DNA from: Rhizophagus clarus
Taxonomy: Eukaryota; Glomeromycota; Glomeromycetes; Glomerales; Glomeraceae
DNA length: 64,000 nt
NCBI GenBank assembly: GCA_015698045.1
Contig: BLAL01000048.1
Coordinates: forward strand, 310,001 to 374,000
Direction: 5' to 3'
The position numbers were made by a program, and so were the translations under genes. Below the pieces are notes generated by a model, which worked only from the letters and a program-made list of their open reading frames with translations, was not told the DNA's origin and made no database searches. Positions 11,094 through 22,679 of this stretch are shown one piece after another. Numbering within the stretch: position 1 is the first letter of the stretch; each line of letters opens with the position of its first letter.

Positions 11094-12458
11094 TGGAACA
11101 AGTAACGGATTTTAATCAAGAAGTGAATGAACAAATAATAGATTTTAATCAAGCAGCAAAAAAACAAGAAGCGAACGATCGAGAAGCAGATGATCGAGAA
11201 GCAACATCAAGACAAAATAGTATGCAAGATTATATATATAATTTATAATTATCATTAAATAAATTTTATTAAGAATGTTTATTTCTGTTTCAATCCTTTC
11301 TGTTAAAGAATTGAACATTCTTGAATTTGTTCTAGGTATTAATAGAGATATGAAAAATCTTGGAATAAAATCTCTTAATTTAATTTCTGATCAAGAAGCA
11401 GTTATTAATAGCAACGAATTCAGAAATTTTAAAATACTTCTTAATAAAGAAGAAGAAATTCAAAGTTTACAAATAGCAAGCATAGCCCCAGAATCTAGTT
11501 CAATAAGTTCATTAATAGCAAGAAATGCAAGACCAATCTTATCCGCACAGGCAATCAAAATGGCAAAAAATTTACACGAACTACTATTACTTATTGACAA
11601 TTTGCCAACTACTCCTCCTACAATGAATCCAATCAATATTAATGTTAAATTGTATATCCAAAAGTTGTTAGAAAAGTTAAGTATATTAACAAAGGAAGAA
11701 TTCAAAGCTGAAATTAAAAAACAAACTGACAAGGATTTTTTAATAATCTATAATTTAAGGAAAGAGGAAGAGGAGGAAGAGGAAGAAGTAATTGACTTTC
11801 AGAGCGAATTAAATTTTTCTGAAATAATTTCAGAGACAGACCTCTTAAAGCACGATGAATTTGTCACTATTAAAGAAAATACTATAAAAACGTTAATTAC
11901 CCATTTAATAAAAGTTTACGATGGGCTTCTTGAAAAGCATATCGAGACAGAAATAAGAAGAAGAAGGTTGTTTAAAGGATACGTAAATTTTCTTATGTTA
12001 CATTGAAAAATAGAGATTTATTGTAATTTACACAAGGTTAGAGTTAAAGGAGAGACAATAAAAAACCAGGCTAATAAAAAAATAATCAAATATAACTCTA
12101 ATTCTAGAAAATTTAATAATACTCGAGATATATCAACTATTATAAAAATGGGGAAAAGAATCAAAAGTTTAGTTGGTCTTGCAAATCGGGAATGGGCATC
12201 ATTGATGCTTTTCCGAACCTGGAAATAAATTTTTTTAAATCCACTTTAAGTACTGCCAGGTACAAAGTCTGGCTAAAATTAGTCAAGACAGGGCATATTA
12301 TTACGGAAGAAGAAGGACAAGCAATCTATAATTATAAAAAAAATATGGAACAACAGGAAAGAAAAGAAAATTTTCTTAGAATACATGAAACGGTTGAAAT
12401 AGGAAATCGTGATACTGATTCTCCAAAATACTTTTTTGACAGTGAAAACGATGAATGA
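11094..12458 (+). pseudogene. Transposon-associated hypothetical gene, probably decayed
   Basis: An ATG at 11094 opens MEQVTDFNQEVNEQ and a Glu/Asp/Arg-rich stretch ending near 11245. A long open stretch follows at about 11300-12006 (helical; VLGINRDMKNLGIKSL, then an acidic run of nine glutamates, then LIKVYDGLLEKHIETEIRRR), and a third at 12050-12458 (GLANREW.., then FFKSTLSTARYKVWLKLVK and an acidic end SPKYFFDSENDE). The first two are probably separated by an intron ending AAAG at about 11299. The last two are offset by one base near 12193, so the gene looks broken. I do not recognise the family. Its position between the hairpin satellite and a CACTA/Plavaka-type transposase suggests transposon cargo. 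Confidence 0.5.
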
Positions 12459-12769
12459 ATAGTGATTTTGTTAAATTTCGTTTTAATTCTTTTAACTGGA
12501 AATTGAATAAAGTTCGTTCGCAATGAACTTTTTCTTTTGTATTAAAATAATTATAATTTTCGCAAATCTCGCAAATCAAATTTTTCATTTGATAAATCTA
12601 TTATACATTATTATTATACTTTATTATTTTCTAAATGAAGTTTATAATAAAATAAAACAATAGATTGATTATTTAGAATATTTATAAGTATTCCCTATAA
12701 ATGAAATTGCCAGTTTATTGGTATTATAGTCTTATATGTAATAGATCTTTTTTTACCAATCATAAATTG
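12459..12769. other. AT-rich spacer with one satellite-like hairpin
   Basis: AAAGTTCGTTCGCAATGAACTTT near 12508-12530, followed by TTGTATTA, resembles a single unit of the hairpin satellites at 10.4 and 21 kb. Nothing else is recognisable. Confidence 0.4.
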
Positions 12770-13908
12770 ACTAGACACGAATCAGCTATATATGTTATGA
12801 ATTGGGATTAAGCAATCCTGACTCAAATCGTAAAAGTCATTTTTCCAAAGTTCAATATTTGAACATTCTTCTGTATCAAAGCTCGTATAAAATTGTGTTT
12901 GTCAATTTGGTGCCAGTTTATACCATCTAATCAATGCTAACCAATGAGTTTTGAGACCATTCAGTGTATTAGTTGCATGTTCGATGTAATATTGTATTTG
13001 ATCAGGAAATAAATCACTCGTTTTATTATCTTGGATAAATTTAGCTAAAATATGTGCATTTTTAAAGAATCGCAGTGCTATTACCAACCCAAAAACTTCT
13101 GCTGAAATTCAGACATGACCAAACTGATTAACCATATTTGTAACAACAATATCGTTTGGGCCAGCTAATGCTGATTCAGCAATTGATATGAATTTCAATT
13201 TATATGCATCACTATAATATTCAATTAAGATTCGATAAATATCATCAGGCAGAGAAACCCTATTTTTTCTTGGTGTAAGCATTTTACCAGGAAATGCCTC
13301 ACTACCATTAATCATATTGTCAGTCTCTTGGCAGAAAATCTACCTGAATCGAAATAGTTCATTATAATCTAATTTGTCATAAGCAGAAAGAGTGCCTGTA
13401 GTGGACCGAGGTTTTAATAATTTTAATCCTTCAGTAAGCTTTTCATTATTCAATTGACAGGACAAAATGTTGTCAAGTCTCCAGTTTTGCATAATTATCC
13501 GTAATAGTTCTGGCTCTATTTGACGATGACTATTTGGAAAAGAGCCTAAATATAAATAAGATAAATTTACTATATTATTGCAAATTTTCATCGTTTACAG
13601 CAAATAATTAAAATATAACTTACCTAAAACACTATTCATCCTTTCGAATGAAAAACACCAAAATGAATATAACGGACTGTAATCCTGATAACATTCTCTA
13701 ATATGTAAGCATAGGTGAAGATTTGGAGTGATTTTTTCTGGTCCATAATGCTCTTCGATTAACAATGCAACTTTAAGTAACCGTTTGTGAGCTTCTGTTA
13801 TCATATTATTGTCAATAATTCTACAAACCAAAAGTGAACAAGCTCTGACAAAATTCCCTAAAATTTTCCAATCTGGGGCAGATAGTAAATCTCACATTAT
13901 CGGTATTG

Positions 13909-14051
13909 CAGTGATGTGCATTTTATGCTTCCAATGAAATAAAATTCGATTGGAAGCTTCCAATCCAAATGAATTTATTAAGGAATTATGCTTCCAAACC
14001 TTCCAAAAGTGCTTCCAAGAGTGCTTCCAATCTTCCAAGTGCACATCACTG
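13909..14051. mobile_element. hAT-type MITE, 12-base perfect ends, 8-base target duplication
   Basis: The element begins CAGTGATGTGCA and ends TGCACATCACTG, a perfect 12-base inverted repeat. It is flanked by CGGTATTG at 13901-13908 and again at 14052-14059, an exact 8-base duplication. CA..TG ends plus an 8-base duplication are diagnostic of hAT elements. The 143-base body is built of GCTTCCAA/CTTCCAA words and codes for nothing. Removing it joins two adjoining parts of the CACTA-type transposase, so it landed in that older element. Confidence 0.9.
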
Positions 14052-14559
14052 CGGTATTGCATACATCAAGACAAAAGTTTTTCACTGATCAGCCGTAAAG
14101 CCAGAAAAACCTTCACCAGTAACAATTTTATATGGAACTCATCCTAAATCAGCGGGTATCTTGGTACCTTTTGCTTTTCTTTCCATTATTTCTAAATCAG
14201 CTTTAGAAATCTTATTGCCTTCAATCCATAATTTTTTGATAATCCATTGTGCAATTCCAAGAAATAAATTATGCATGGGGTCAACAACTAAATGTCTAAT
14301 CAGGTCATAGTATGGTAATCGAAGCATTTCTGACCATCTTACATGAGTCTCACTGATATGCTGCCTTCTATCCTCTTCAGTGTTCTGTTGTTTCCAAATT
14401 GCAGCATTACGTTTATGTTCTTTTACGTCTCTTACTGTGAACCAGTTTTCCATGTCATTAAAACCTCTGAAGTTCAGCCTTTAACCTTCCTCTTTGCTTG
14501 TTGCTGTTTTGTAGCACTCATGACATCTGATTAATGCTGATATGTGCCCATATAACTTC

Positions 14560-14960
14560 CTTGTGGCCAGAATGTGAATCAAACGTTTCATGGTAGATTA
14601 TATATTACGCTATATATAGCACTACAACTATATGGAATAGAATCGAATGATTGAATTTATCATTAGTCCAGAGCGAAGCAAAGGACTATATAATACTACA
14701 TATAGTGACACAAATGTCTGGATGTCTGCCCGCTTGAAAATTGAGTCGATCTATGATTAGTTCTTTAATTACAACTTATGGTTAATAAACATGTGATATA
14801 ATAATTTTACGTAGCTGGTTTATTTTTTGTTGTTTATTTTTAATAATGTTGGCGGAATAGCAAAAAAAAAAAGAAAAAAAAAATTTTTTAAACGGAGTGC
14901 TTTTTTTAAAAAACACCAGACATGAACCCAAGGTAAAGAGAAAGAAAATATTTTTTTTAT
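14560..14960. other. Junction segment between transposase and intron-like array
   Basis: After the last recognisable transposase sequence (near 14610) the DNA changes to a TATATAG-rich stretch and a patch (14666-14725) that shares AAGGACTATATAA and GTCTGGATGT with the hairpin element at 4.5 kb, then poly-A runs. No clean inverted ends or target duplication could be identified. Confidence 0.4.
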
Positions 14961-14964
14961 TTAA

Positions 14965-17012
14965 AAAACATTTATAATAAAACGTTTTTTTTTCTTTTTG
15001 TAGAAATACTTAATTTTTTAGGAAACCAGTTCTTTGAATTTTAAATGTGTGAAATTTTGGTTGACCGTGAAAAGTTTAGAAAAATTAATAGAGTGAGAGA
15101 TAAATTTTTTTAATATTTTAACGAAACAAATACTAAAATTTCGTCGTTTATTCTTTTTTGCAGACAGCCGGTTCTTCAGTACTTGGATGATGCGTCAGAA
15201 GTTTGGGGAGATTTCTTATTAGTTATTACTTTCAATTAATTTTAACGAAAAGTTACTCTTTTTTTAGGCGGCTAGGTTTTGTGAGTATATATGGAAGTAC
15301 AGCCACTCGATTCTTTAAAGTATTTGGACGCGCAAGATTTTGGTATGAAAGCTGTAGAAGTTTTTTTAATTTATTTTAATGAAACGTTTATTGACATTTC
15401 ATTTTCTTCCATTTTTTTAGATGATATGTGGAATTTCAGTGAAGTACCAGCCTTTTTTACTAGATTCAACTTTTTTTTTAACTTTTTTTTTAATGTAACC
15501 GTACTAATGTTTTATTTTTTTTTCTTTTTTTTAGAGGCTAACACTTTGGATCTCTAAGTGTGGGTTTTTGGTAGATTTTTCTTTCAGTAATCTATTTTAA
15601 CAAAACATTTCTAATGTTTATTCTATCTTTTTTTTTGGGAAATTACAATCACGTTCACCTAGATGTTGTTCAAGATCAGGTATTGTATTAAAATATTTTG
15701 AACCATTTGGCAAAATGTGTATTAATGTTTTGTTTTTTTATCTCTTTTTAGACAATTCCTTCAGCTTGAACGCCCTTGGAGTTTGGATGTAAGTATTGGT
15801 AAAGGTTCTTTTTTTTGAATTAATCTTTACCGAAATATTTACCAATGCTCACCTTTTTTTTAAACTACTTTTTTTACGGATAAGAATACAAAATTAGGTA
15901 AGAAGGGTTCAAAATGTTTCTACAACAAAACTTTACTTACATTTTGTTACATTTTTTTTTAGAAGACCGGAATTGATCTGTTACTATTTGTGAAATCTAG
16001 ATCTATTTGCAGAACGCGTTCTAGCATTACTAGTTCAAGATGAAACTGTGGACGAACCCACCTTGGTTTTAATCAATAAACTTTTTTTAATATTGTCTTA
16101 ATGAAATGATTACTAACATTCCATTTATTCTTTTTTTTAGGCGTCCAGTACTTCAGGACATTTAGACATGGGAATTGGTGAAGGTAAGAGTTTTTCTTTG
16201 AATAGTTCTTTTAACGAAACAATTACTAATTATTTCGTTCTTTTCTCTCTGCAGACAACCAGTACTTTAGGATTTTTGTACGCATGGGAATCGATAAGAA
16301 AATGGATTTTTTTTAGCTAAATTTGGTTGTTGAACTTTGGTAAGCATTGATTACTTTAAATATATTCCTTTTAACAAAATGTTTTCTAACATTTTGTTTT
16401 CTCTCTTTTCTTTAGACAGGTTAGAACGTTTAATTACTCAGAACTTAACCTTTAGATGGACCTGGAGTGTAGATTCGGTAAGTTTTAAATAGTTTTGATG
16501 TAACTCTTTTATTTATCTTTTAACAAAACTTTATTTATGTTTTGTTATTTTTTTTTTCAGGCGGCTATTCTTTGGATCTTAGGATGTATGTGTTGAACTT
16601 TGGTGGGTTTTCTTATCTTAAATCTTGTATTTAATAAATCTTTTATTTACATTTCTATTTTTTTTGGGACTAGTTTTTTAAATCTCTGGATGCGTGATGG
16701 ATTCTTTCTTCAAGCTATTATTTGTTAGCAAAATGTTTACTAAAGTTTTGTTGTTTTTTTTAGGGTTTGGTTTTGGGGTATTGGAAATGGTAAGTTTCGC
16801 AAAACTTTAATTTTATTTACATTGTTCTTTTTAAACTAGAAACGTTATTGATGTTTCTTTATTTCTTTCTTTTATAGGTTTCGTCTTTTGGTTGAATGGG
16901 AAAAATAAAAACAGTAAGTTTTTCAACTTCTGTTACAAAACTGATCTTTTATTTTGGTTAATTGAGAAGCGTTTACTAATGTTTCTTTATTTACTTTTTC
17001 TTTGTAGGTCTT
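14965..17012 (+). repeat. Array of about 16 intron-like units, 105-150 bases each
   Basis: T-rich tracts ending in AG recur at about 15003, 15163, 15268, 15420, 15534, 15751, 15962, 16140, 16254, 16415, 16560, 16763, 16878 and 17008, with two damaged ones near 15639 and 16673. Before most of them is TACTAA or a close form, usually enclosed by short arms AACGAAA..TTTCGTT. After the AG come 35-70 bases of GC-richer sequence that often reads GCGGCTANTNCTTTGGAT or ACAACCAGTACTTTAGGAT, followed by GGTAAG. The plan is thus acceptor, mini-exon, donor, branch-point hairpin, repeated. The mini-exons contain stops in all frames and share no peptide, so I do not call a protein. It may be a decayed gene of tandem exons, a spliced non-coding transcript, or a satellite. 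Confidence 0.7.
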
Positions 17013-17640
17013 GATTTGTGATGCTGAAAAATATCAGAATTGAATACAAAACTTTGTAAAAAGGGACTGAAGGATAAAAATTATGATATAGAAATAAAAA
17101 AAAGCAATTTATGAAAAAAGCAAAAGTGAAAAAAAGGAACGGATGAAGAGAGGAGGAAAACAAGAAAGCATGAAATTATTAGTTAGAGGCCAAAATAATT
17201 TATTATTTTTTAACATTATAATACTTTAGTATAATACATTTTGTAGTGTGGTGTTACATGGTGTATTGTTTAATATCAAAATATGCATTTTTATACAAGT
17301 TAACTAATATACGATAATTTTTTTGCACATTTGATTCTTATTAATAAAAAAAAACTAATATATGATAATATGCATGTTAACTAATATATGATATGTATTG
17401 TTTAATATTAAATAACATTTTATATACTGTATGTGTTTTTAAACTATCATTGTTTTACTGTATGTTGTTTTATATATAAAATAACATAAATCTGCACATT
17501 TTTCAATGTTTAACACATTATACACTTGCCTAAAACTTAACAGAATGTATAATGATTGTTACAATTGTATATGCAGGCAATGCATATCCTTACAATATAT
17601 TTTTCTGACTTACTGATGTGTAATAATAAATAAGCTCTGG
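17013..17640. other. AT-rich spacer, no gene
   Basis: A purine-rich plus-strand stretch (17040-17170, GAAAAAAGC/GGATGAAGAG) is followed by repeats of CTAATATATGATAATATGCATG and TATTGTTTAATAT. No recognisable function. Confidence 0.5.
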
Positions 17641-18293
17641 ACTTAACAACGGTTCCCATTCTCTAGTTATACTAAATTGGAATCTGCCATCTTTGTTGTA
17701 AAAAATCGTGATTCTGAATTGTCCATTTGTGAAGGGAAATTTTTCCAAATTTCATCATCATAAACATCTGTCATCATCTCGCTATTTGCATGCCAGTTTG
17801 TCCATTTTACAAGTTGTTTTTCAAAATTGGGTCGCTGATACAAAGAAGCTATTTGCGTCTTTAAATCTGGCAAGGGAAACAATAACTTGGGATGTCTTTT
17901 GTAGCCTTTTACAATTGGCACCTGTTCTGTTAGCTCCGCTCCACAAGGTTTTCTTTTTGTTCGCATTGGATGGCTAGGAAATTCTATATAACTACATTTG
18001 AAATCATCTTCCTTTAAAATCTCAGCCGCATTGTATAAAGTATTACATTTTTGACATACTGCATAGTTCAACCATTTACTAACTTTTAATAGTTTTTTAG
18101 CGATGTGTAAGGAAGAGGGAAATTCCTTGTATCTCGTGTGATTGATATCTTACAATACTTGACAGAAAAACTTGATCAGAATATTTATGACAACATCAAG
18201 CAAGCAGAATCTTGATTGATATTTCAAAATCCATAATACTATCCAAGAATTGGCATAATCAAAATTTGTATTAGATGCATCAAATTGTTCATA

Positions 18294-18402
18294 GTTATCA
18301 TTATCATCATCATCTTCTTCATTATCATCATTATCATCTTCATCGTCATCATCATCTTCGTCATCATCATTATCATCATCTTTGTCATCATCAACATCTT
18401 CG

Positions 18403-18434
<32 letters not shown>

Positions 18435-18580
18435 TTCGTCATCATCATCATCTTCGTAGTTATCATCATCTTCGTCATCATTATCATCTTCATCATCATC
18501 TTCATCTTTGTCATCATCATCATCTTCTTCTTTATCATTATCTTTGTTATCATCATCATCATCTTCTTCATAAATAGGTT
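18294..18580 (-). repeat. (TCATCA)n microsatellite coding an acidic run
   Basis: Nearly 290 bases of TCA/TCT triplets with ATT and TCG variants. On the minus strand, in the transposase frame, it reads an almost pure Asp/Glu tract that joins EGNDDFSPIEPIYEE upstream to QFDASNTNFDYANSW downstream. It is therefore an expanded acidic linker between the N-terminal Cys motif and the zinc-type motif of the transposase. Confidence 0.75.
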
Positions 18581-19212
18581 CAATAGGACTAAAATCATCA
18601 TTACCTTCTAATACGGATTTTACTTCTTGAAAATTGTCTTGCCTTCTTCGCTTTTTTAAAGGAAAATGTTGATCAAAATCAGCTGAAGTTGGATCATAAT
18701 AATTATCATCTTCAGGTAATCTTGACTCTTGTTCGCCTTCTTGTCAACTTCTTTGCAATAGTATTGTATCTGATATTTGCCATCTCAAGATTGCATGAAG
18801 AATCACATGATCGATATAAAGAAGGAATGAATCCAGAAATTCTGGAAACTAGATTTCTTTCTAATTTAGCATGTTTATTTCTTGTTCTTTCATCAACAAG
18901 TTTTCCATCACAATTTTTGCAATCACATGGTACCTTATCTCTCACTCTTATAGACATATCGATGTAAGTATCAGAATTGATGATAACAAATTAACAGTAT
19001 TACAGTATTTAACTGTTCAAATATAGTGATATATATTAATATAATTACGCATTGAGATAGATTTACCGTTTAACTCATTTACACGTGAAACTTTGAAAAA
19101 ATTGATATCGATTAATTTGTATTATTGTGAAAACTAGCAAATATCCATGTGCTAATGCATCAATTTGTAAATCAATTGTGCCCATAAATATATTTAAAGG
19201 TCGTACATTTTC

Positions 19213-19283
19213 ACGTCACCACGTTTGCTCAAAAGTCACTGCATTTGCTTAAAAGTCACCTTCGCGTTTACTTAAAAGTATGT
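19213..19283 (+). repeat. Three imperfect 24-base repeats upstream of the 19.37 kb gene
   Basis: GTTTGCTCAAAAGTCAC, ATTTGCTTAAAAGTCAC and GTTTACTTAAAAGTA follow each other about 24 bases apart in the spacer between the minus-strand transposase start (18957) and the plus-strand gene start (19373). A regulatory role in this divergent spacer is possible but not shown. Confidence 0.5.
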
Positions 19284-19372
19284 TTTTACCTTCAAATATA
19301 ACAATAATTTTTATAAATATATTCAGGAATAGCACTAATATATAACTTTATTTTATTTTTTTAAATAAGAAA

Positions 19373-20550
19373 ATGGATGAAGATCAATATGATACATCAT
19401 GTGAAGAGTCAGATAAAACAAATAGTTTGGACGAACAAAGTAGTTCAGATGAACGAGTATATCAGAGCGAGCGAAAGAAAAAGGCATATTTTATGATAAT
19501 TTTGATCTGGTTCATCATTGTTCTGATCTATCAATATTTTATTATTTTATTATAGGATTAAGAAAATATTTTTCAAAAAAACGCAAGTTATACGTGAGTG
19601 TAATGGACATGGATAAAAATTTAAGAGATGCTCTTAGAGTAACTAAAAATTTTGAGTTTAATCATTTTTATTATAATAAAACATAAACTATAATTTTTAT
19701 GTTAGCGAGACATTTTTTGGTACATCCAAAGACTACCAGAAAATCTTGACATCAGTAAAACCTTTGAAGATCAGAAGGAATTGGTGTTAAAGACGATGAT
19801 TCCTTCCATAATGAATGTGTTAAATCGTGATACATATCCAGTAACCAACAACGTCATATACTAACTCATTCATCAAAGACATAGACATCAACGTAAGAAC
19901 AAAAGGGACAAGAATAAGCTGAAAGAAGAAAGAAAGAAACAAATAAGAAAGAAACACGTCAACTCATGCCAATTGGAAGTAAATTAATAAATATATATTA
20001 CAAAAATTTAATCTGATCGTTATTTTTATTAGTTTCTTTTACAGAAAAAGAAAAGAAAGACAATTGCGATAAATCATTTGTGAAGTTCTAAAGATAATTT
20101 AATAAATAAATTTGAAAAAAATGATTTAAAAGCAATCACTAGCAATAACGCTTATCACAGTCCTGAAATTTCCGAAAGTGATGAAGGGGCTGATAAAAAT
20201 AAGATAGTGACTTACGACCTGCAATGGCGATCTAATACTGTAAGTGTGTTGATTTGTTTAATGTAAATCGGCATATACTAATTATTTAAAAAGTTGCAGC
20301 AATTTTTGCGGGATATTTGGATAAAGTTACAAATCAGAAATCAAAGAGTCATAACTTTAAGAAATGCGTTTGGATTTATAGCGATTCTCAGCTTGTTGAA
20401 GAAATCAATCCACCTTTAAATGCTCCCAAATGGACTATATCTGGATACAATGGTCCACTAAAAAGGCTGGTGGCATCTATTCATTCTGATGATGAAGATG
20501 AGGGAGATACTGAAAAAGATAATAGTCACGAACATCAACAACATCAATGA
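19373..20550 (+). pseudogene. Transposon-associated hypothetical gene, decayed
   Basis: ATG at 19373 opens an acidic N-terminus (MDEDQYDTSCEESDKTNSL). After an intron ending AG at about 19554 comes LYVSVMDMDKNLRDALR, then after another intron (AG near 19708) RDIFWYIQRLPENLDISKTF and LKTMIPSIMNVLNRDTYP. A TAA falls in frame near 19860, after which a basic Lys/Arg/His/Gln-rich stretch continues open. The C-terminal exons read AYHSPEISESDEGADK, then after an intron at about 20239-20299 KSHNFKKCVWIYSDSQL and a His/Gln-rich end. I recall similar proteins of unknown function next to transposons in Rhizophagus-type genomes. It is divergent to the CACTA-type transposase and probably cargo or a partner of it. 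The first donor looks lost (GC in place of GT near 19483), so the copy is probably dead. Confidence 0.6.
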
Positions 20551-21011
20551 GGTCATGAACGTTGACAGAAAAAAAAGAAAAGAAATAATTAAAGCTCGTC
20601 ACAATGAGCTATCTGACAGTAATGAGCTTTTACTGTAGAAATAGATCTACTTGTACGGTGCCAATATTAAATAAAATATTCGAAGAATTTGCATTTACAG
20701 TCACATTCATTAAATTTTTTATAATATAAATATTTAATGATTTTTTAAAATAACTGTTTACATAATACAGTATACAATATTAACTCATAAGTTATGACCG
20801 TAAGCTATGTTCAATTCTAAATCGAATGATGAAATTGGTTCATATCAGTAAGGATGATAAATTACCATAATATACGTAATATATGAAATTTTCAAAGTAG
20901 TCTGATTTTAGGCTGAATCTGGGGATAAATAATTAAATATGTCCCAATTTATTAATTAAAATAAAATTCTGAATATCAGCCAATTGAATCATCATTATTA
21001 TTACATCAGAT
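20551..21011. other. Spacer, no gene
   Basis: Contains a short foldback (GAGCTCG-like words near 20593-20630) and AT-rich sequence. Nothing coding. Confidence 0.45.
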
Positions 21012-21240
21012 AACGTGATTTCGATTAAGAAAAGTTTGAGCGAACTTTTCTTAAATCAAAATCACGTTATAAATTCTTGTATTATAATAAATTTCAAGAA
21101 AAGTTTGAGCAAACTTTTTTTGAATCAAAATCACATTATAAATTCTTGTATTACAATAAATTTCAAGAAAAGTTTGAGCAAACTTTTCTTGAATCAAAAT
21201 CACGTTATAAATTCTTGTATTACATACAATAAATTTCAAA
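21012..21240 (-). repeat. Hairpin satellite, about 70-base unit, three copies, inverted relative to 10.4 kb
   Basis: AAGAAAAGTTTGAGCAAACTTTTCTT-type palindromes recur near 21027, 21097 and 21168, each followed by ATCAAAATCACGTTATAAAT and CTTGTATTA. Reverse-complemented, a unit reads TGTAATACAAG then the hairpin, as in the array at 10362-10684. Two related arrays in opposite orientation about 10.3 kb apart enclose the CACTA/Plavaka-type genes. Confidence 0.75.
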
Positions 21241-21289
21241 TAATATTTACAAAAATGATATTATTTTTAATGCAAAATTTTTCACTTTA

Positions 21290-21760
21290 ATTCACAGAAT
21301 TTATCTTCATCTATTTTCCATTCTATTCTCCTTGGCTATTTTAATAGAGCAGGCTAATGCTAAGGCCCTGCCAAATTCTGATTTTTCATAATCTTTTTGT
21401 TAAACGAACAGTAGGGTTGAACCATTAGCCACTTGCTCGTTTAATATAGATAATTGACTTTCCATAATTTCAATTTTTTGCTGCTGGAAATCATTTGCTT
21501 CCCTTTGGATTTCTAGGATTTCAATTAGACCGTAATTATAATTTTCCAGCGTTGTAACTTTATTTGAATTTCTATATTTTGAGCCATAGTATAATTTGTT
21601 ATTTGCTTTAAATTTTCATTTTCCTGCCTTAAATTTTCGTTACTTTGTTTAATGTAGTATTTAACGCTGTTGCATTTGTGCTTGTGGCCCATATCATTTC
21701 TGAGTAATATTCTGGAATAAATAAAATTTGTATTGAAGTCAAATTTTATCACAATTTTTA
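21290..21760 (-). pseudogene. Small coiled-coil protein, decayed
   Basis: On the minus strand from about 21752: an N-terminal stretch with NDMGHKHKCNSVKYYIKQ, then heptad-like QSNENLRQENENLKQITN and a second helical piece (EILEIQREANDFQQQKIEI, then ESQLSILNEQVANG), ending with FGRALALACSIKIAKENR near 21310. At least two frame offsets separate the pieces. Likely a coiled-coil accessory protein of the neighbouring transposon; function unknown. Confidence 0.5.
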
Positions 21761-22679
21761 TATTGTGTTATAGCAACTTATAGAAACAGAAAATAAAGAT
21801 AAAAATTAACGATGAAGAAGTTTTAGATTATATACTTTCTCATTATACTGACGAGGAATATGAATATGAAAGTGATTTCCTTTAGTTATACTAGTGTTAT
21901 ATTGTTTTTATTTTTTTGCTAAATTTGTATATATAATAAAAGTAAATAAATGCATTTAATAATATGTTAAAAATTCGTTATAATGATTTATTATTTAATA
22001 TAAGACTGGTTATACATGGCCTTTTATAAGTGGAAACAAGACAATTTTGTTTTTTGCTAAAAATTCTCTAACAGCAATTAAAGTTTACGAATATACTCTT
22101 ACTATTAAAACAAAGATATCAAAATAATTATTCTATAAAATTATAAAATTTTGGTTAAGCCGGTCAGAGAACTTTATAAAAGATCAAAATTTGATAATGG
22201 AGAAAATTATGGGATTATGATCTACATAATTGTTACAAAGTTCAGTTCAGTTTTTGCCAATAGTTAATTACTGAAAAACTGTTTTTATTATTGACATTTA
22301 TTAATATACTGATGCAAAACGTTTTTGCGACTTTTTTTTATATTTGATAAAAAAAAGTTTTCGCATCATTTTTTTAATTATTTTAATAAAAATTACATTT
22401 TCGTGATATTCTTTAATGTAATTTATAATTTAATTTTTAATTTTTAATTTTTAACTTAATGTATTTCTTTTGTAAAAATTTTTTTTATTTTTTATTTTTA
22501 AAAACAATCCTTTAAAACTTTGATAAAAATGTTGCAAACCCACTTTTTATCAATTATTTAATTAAAAAAGAACATTTTGCTCAAACAGAATTACACAATG
22601 TTCTTTAAGTATGTCAAATTTCGGTAAACTGTAAAACCTAAACTGAAATCAAATTTACTGAAACTGATCGGAACCCTAT
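21761..22679. other. Gene-poor spacer
   Basis: An acidic short open stretch at about 21800-21885 (INDEEVLDYILSHYTDEEYE) could be an exon remnant. The rest is AT-rich without visible signal. Confidence 0.4.

Larger units (their letters stand above)
12770..18960 (-). pseudogene. CACTA/Plavaka-type (TNP2-like) transposase, decayed and split
   Basis: Read on the minus strand, pieces come in family order. At 18957 is a Cys motif CDCKNCDGKLVDERTRNKH, then an Asp/Glu run (18.6-18.3 kb), then a zinc-type motif CQKCNTLYNAAE with FPLPDLKTQIASLYQRPNF (18.07-17.67 kb). After a 3 kb interruption come HISALIRCHECYK (about 14.55 kb) and LPYYDLIRHLVVDPMHNLFL (14.33 kb), the hallmark of TNP2-like transposases. 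Then follow AIPIM.DLL and RACSLLVCRIID (13.8 kb), PLYSFWCFSFERMNS (13.65 kb), and a C-terminus ending near SQDCLIPIHN (12.8 kb). Such enzymes cut and move CACTA-like DNA elements in the nucleus. The segment between ADSNLV and the HISALIRC motif is missing, replaced by the intron-like array; there are also several stops, so the enzyme is dead. A hAT MITE is inserted at 13.9 kb. Confidence 0.8.

Noticed and set aside
15291-15557. Open frame of 88 codons in the intron-like array
   Set aside because: It runs through two intron-like T tracts and is mostly Phe; chance.
18275-18611. His-rich and Ile/Phe-rich open frames on the plus strand, Met-rich frame on the minus strand
   Set aside because: Other frames of the TCA microsatellite; only the minus-strand Asp/Glu frame joins transposase sequence.
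10362-21240. Helitron with hairpin ends
   Set aside because: No Rep/helicase gene and no 5'-TC / CTRR-3' ends; the gene content is CACTA/Plavaka-like.
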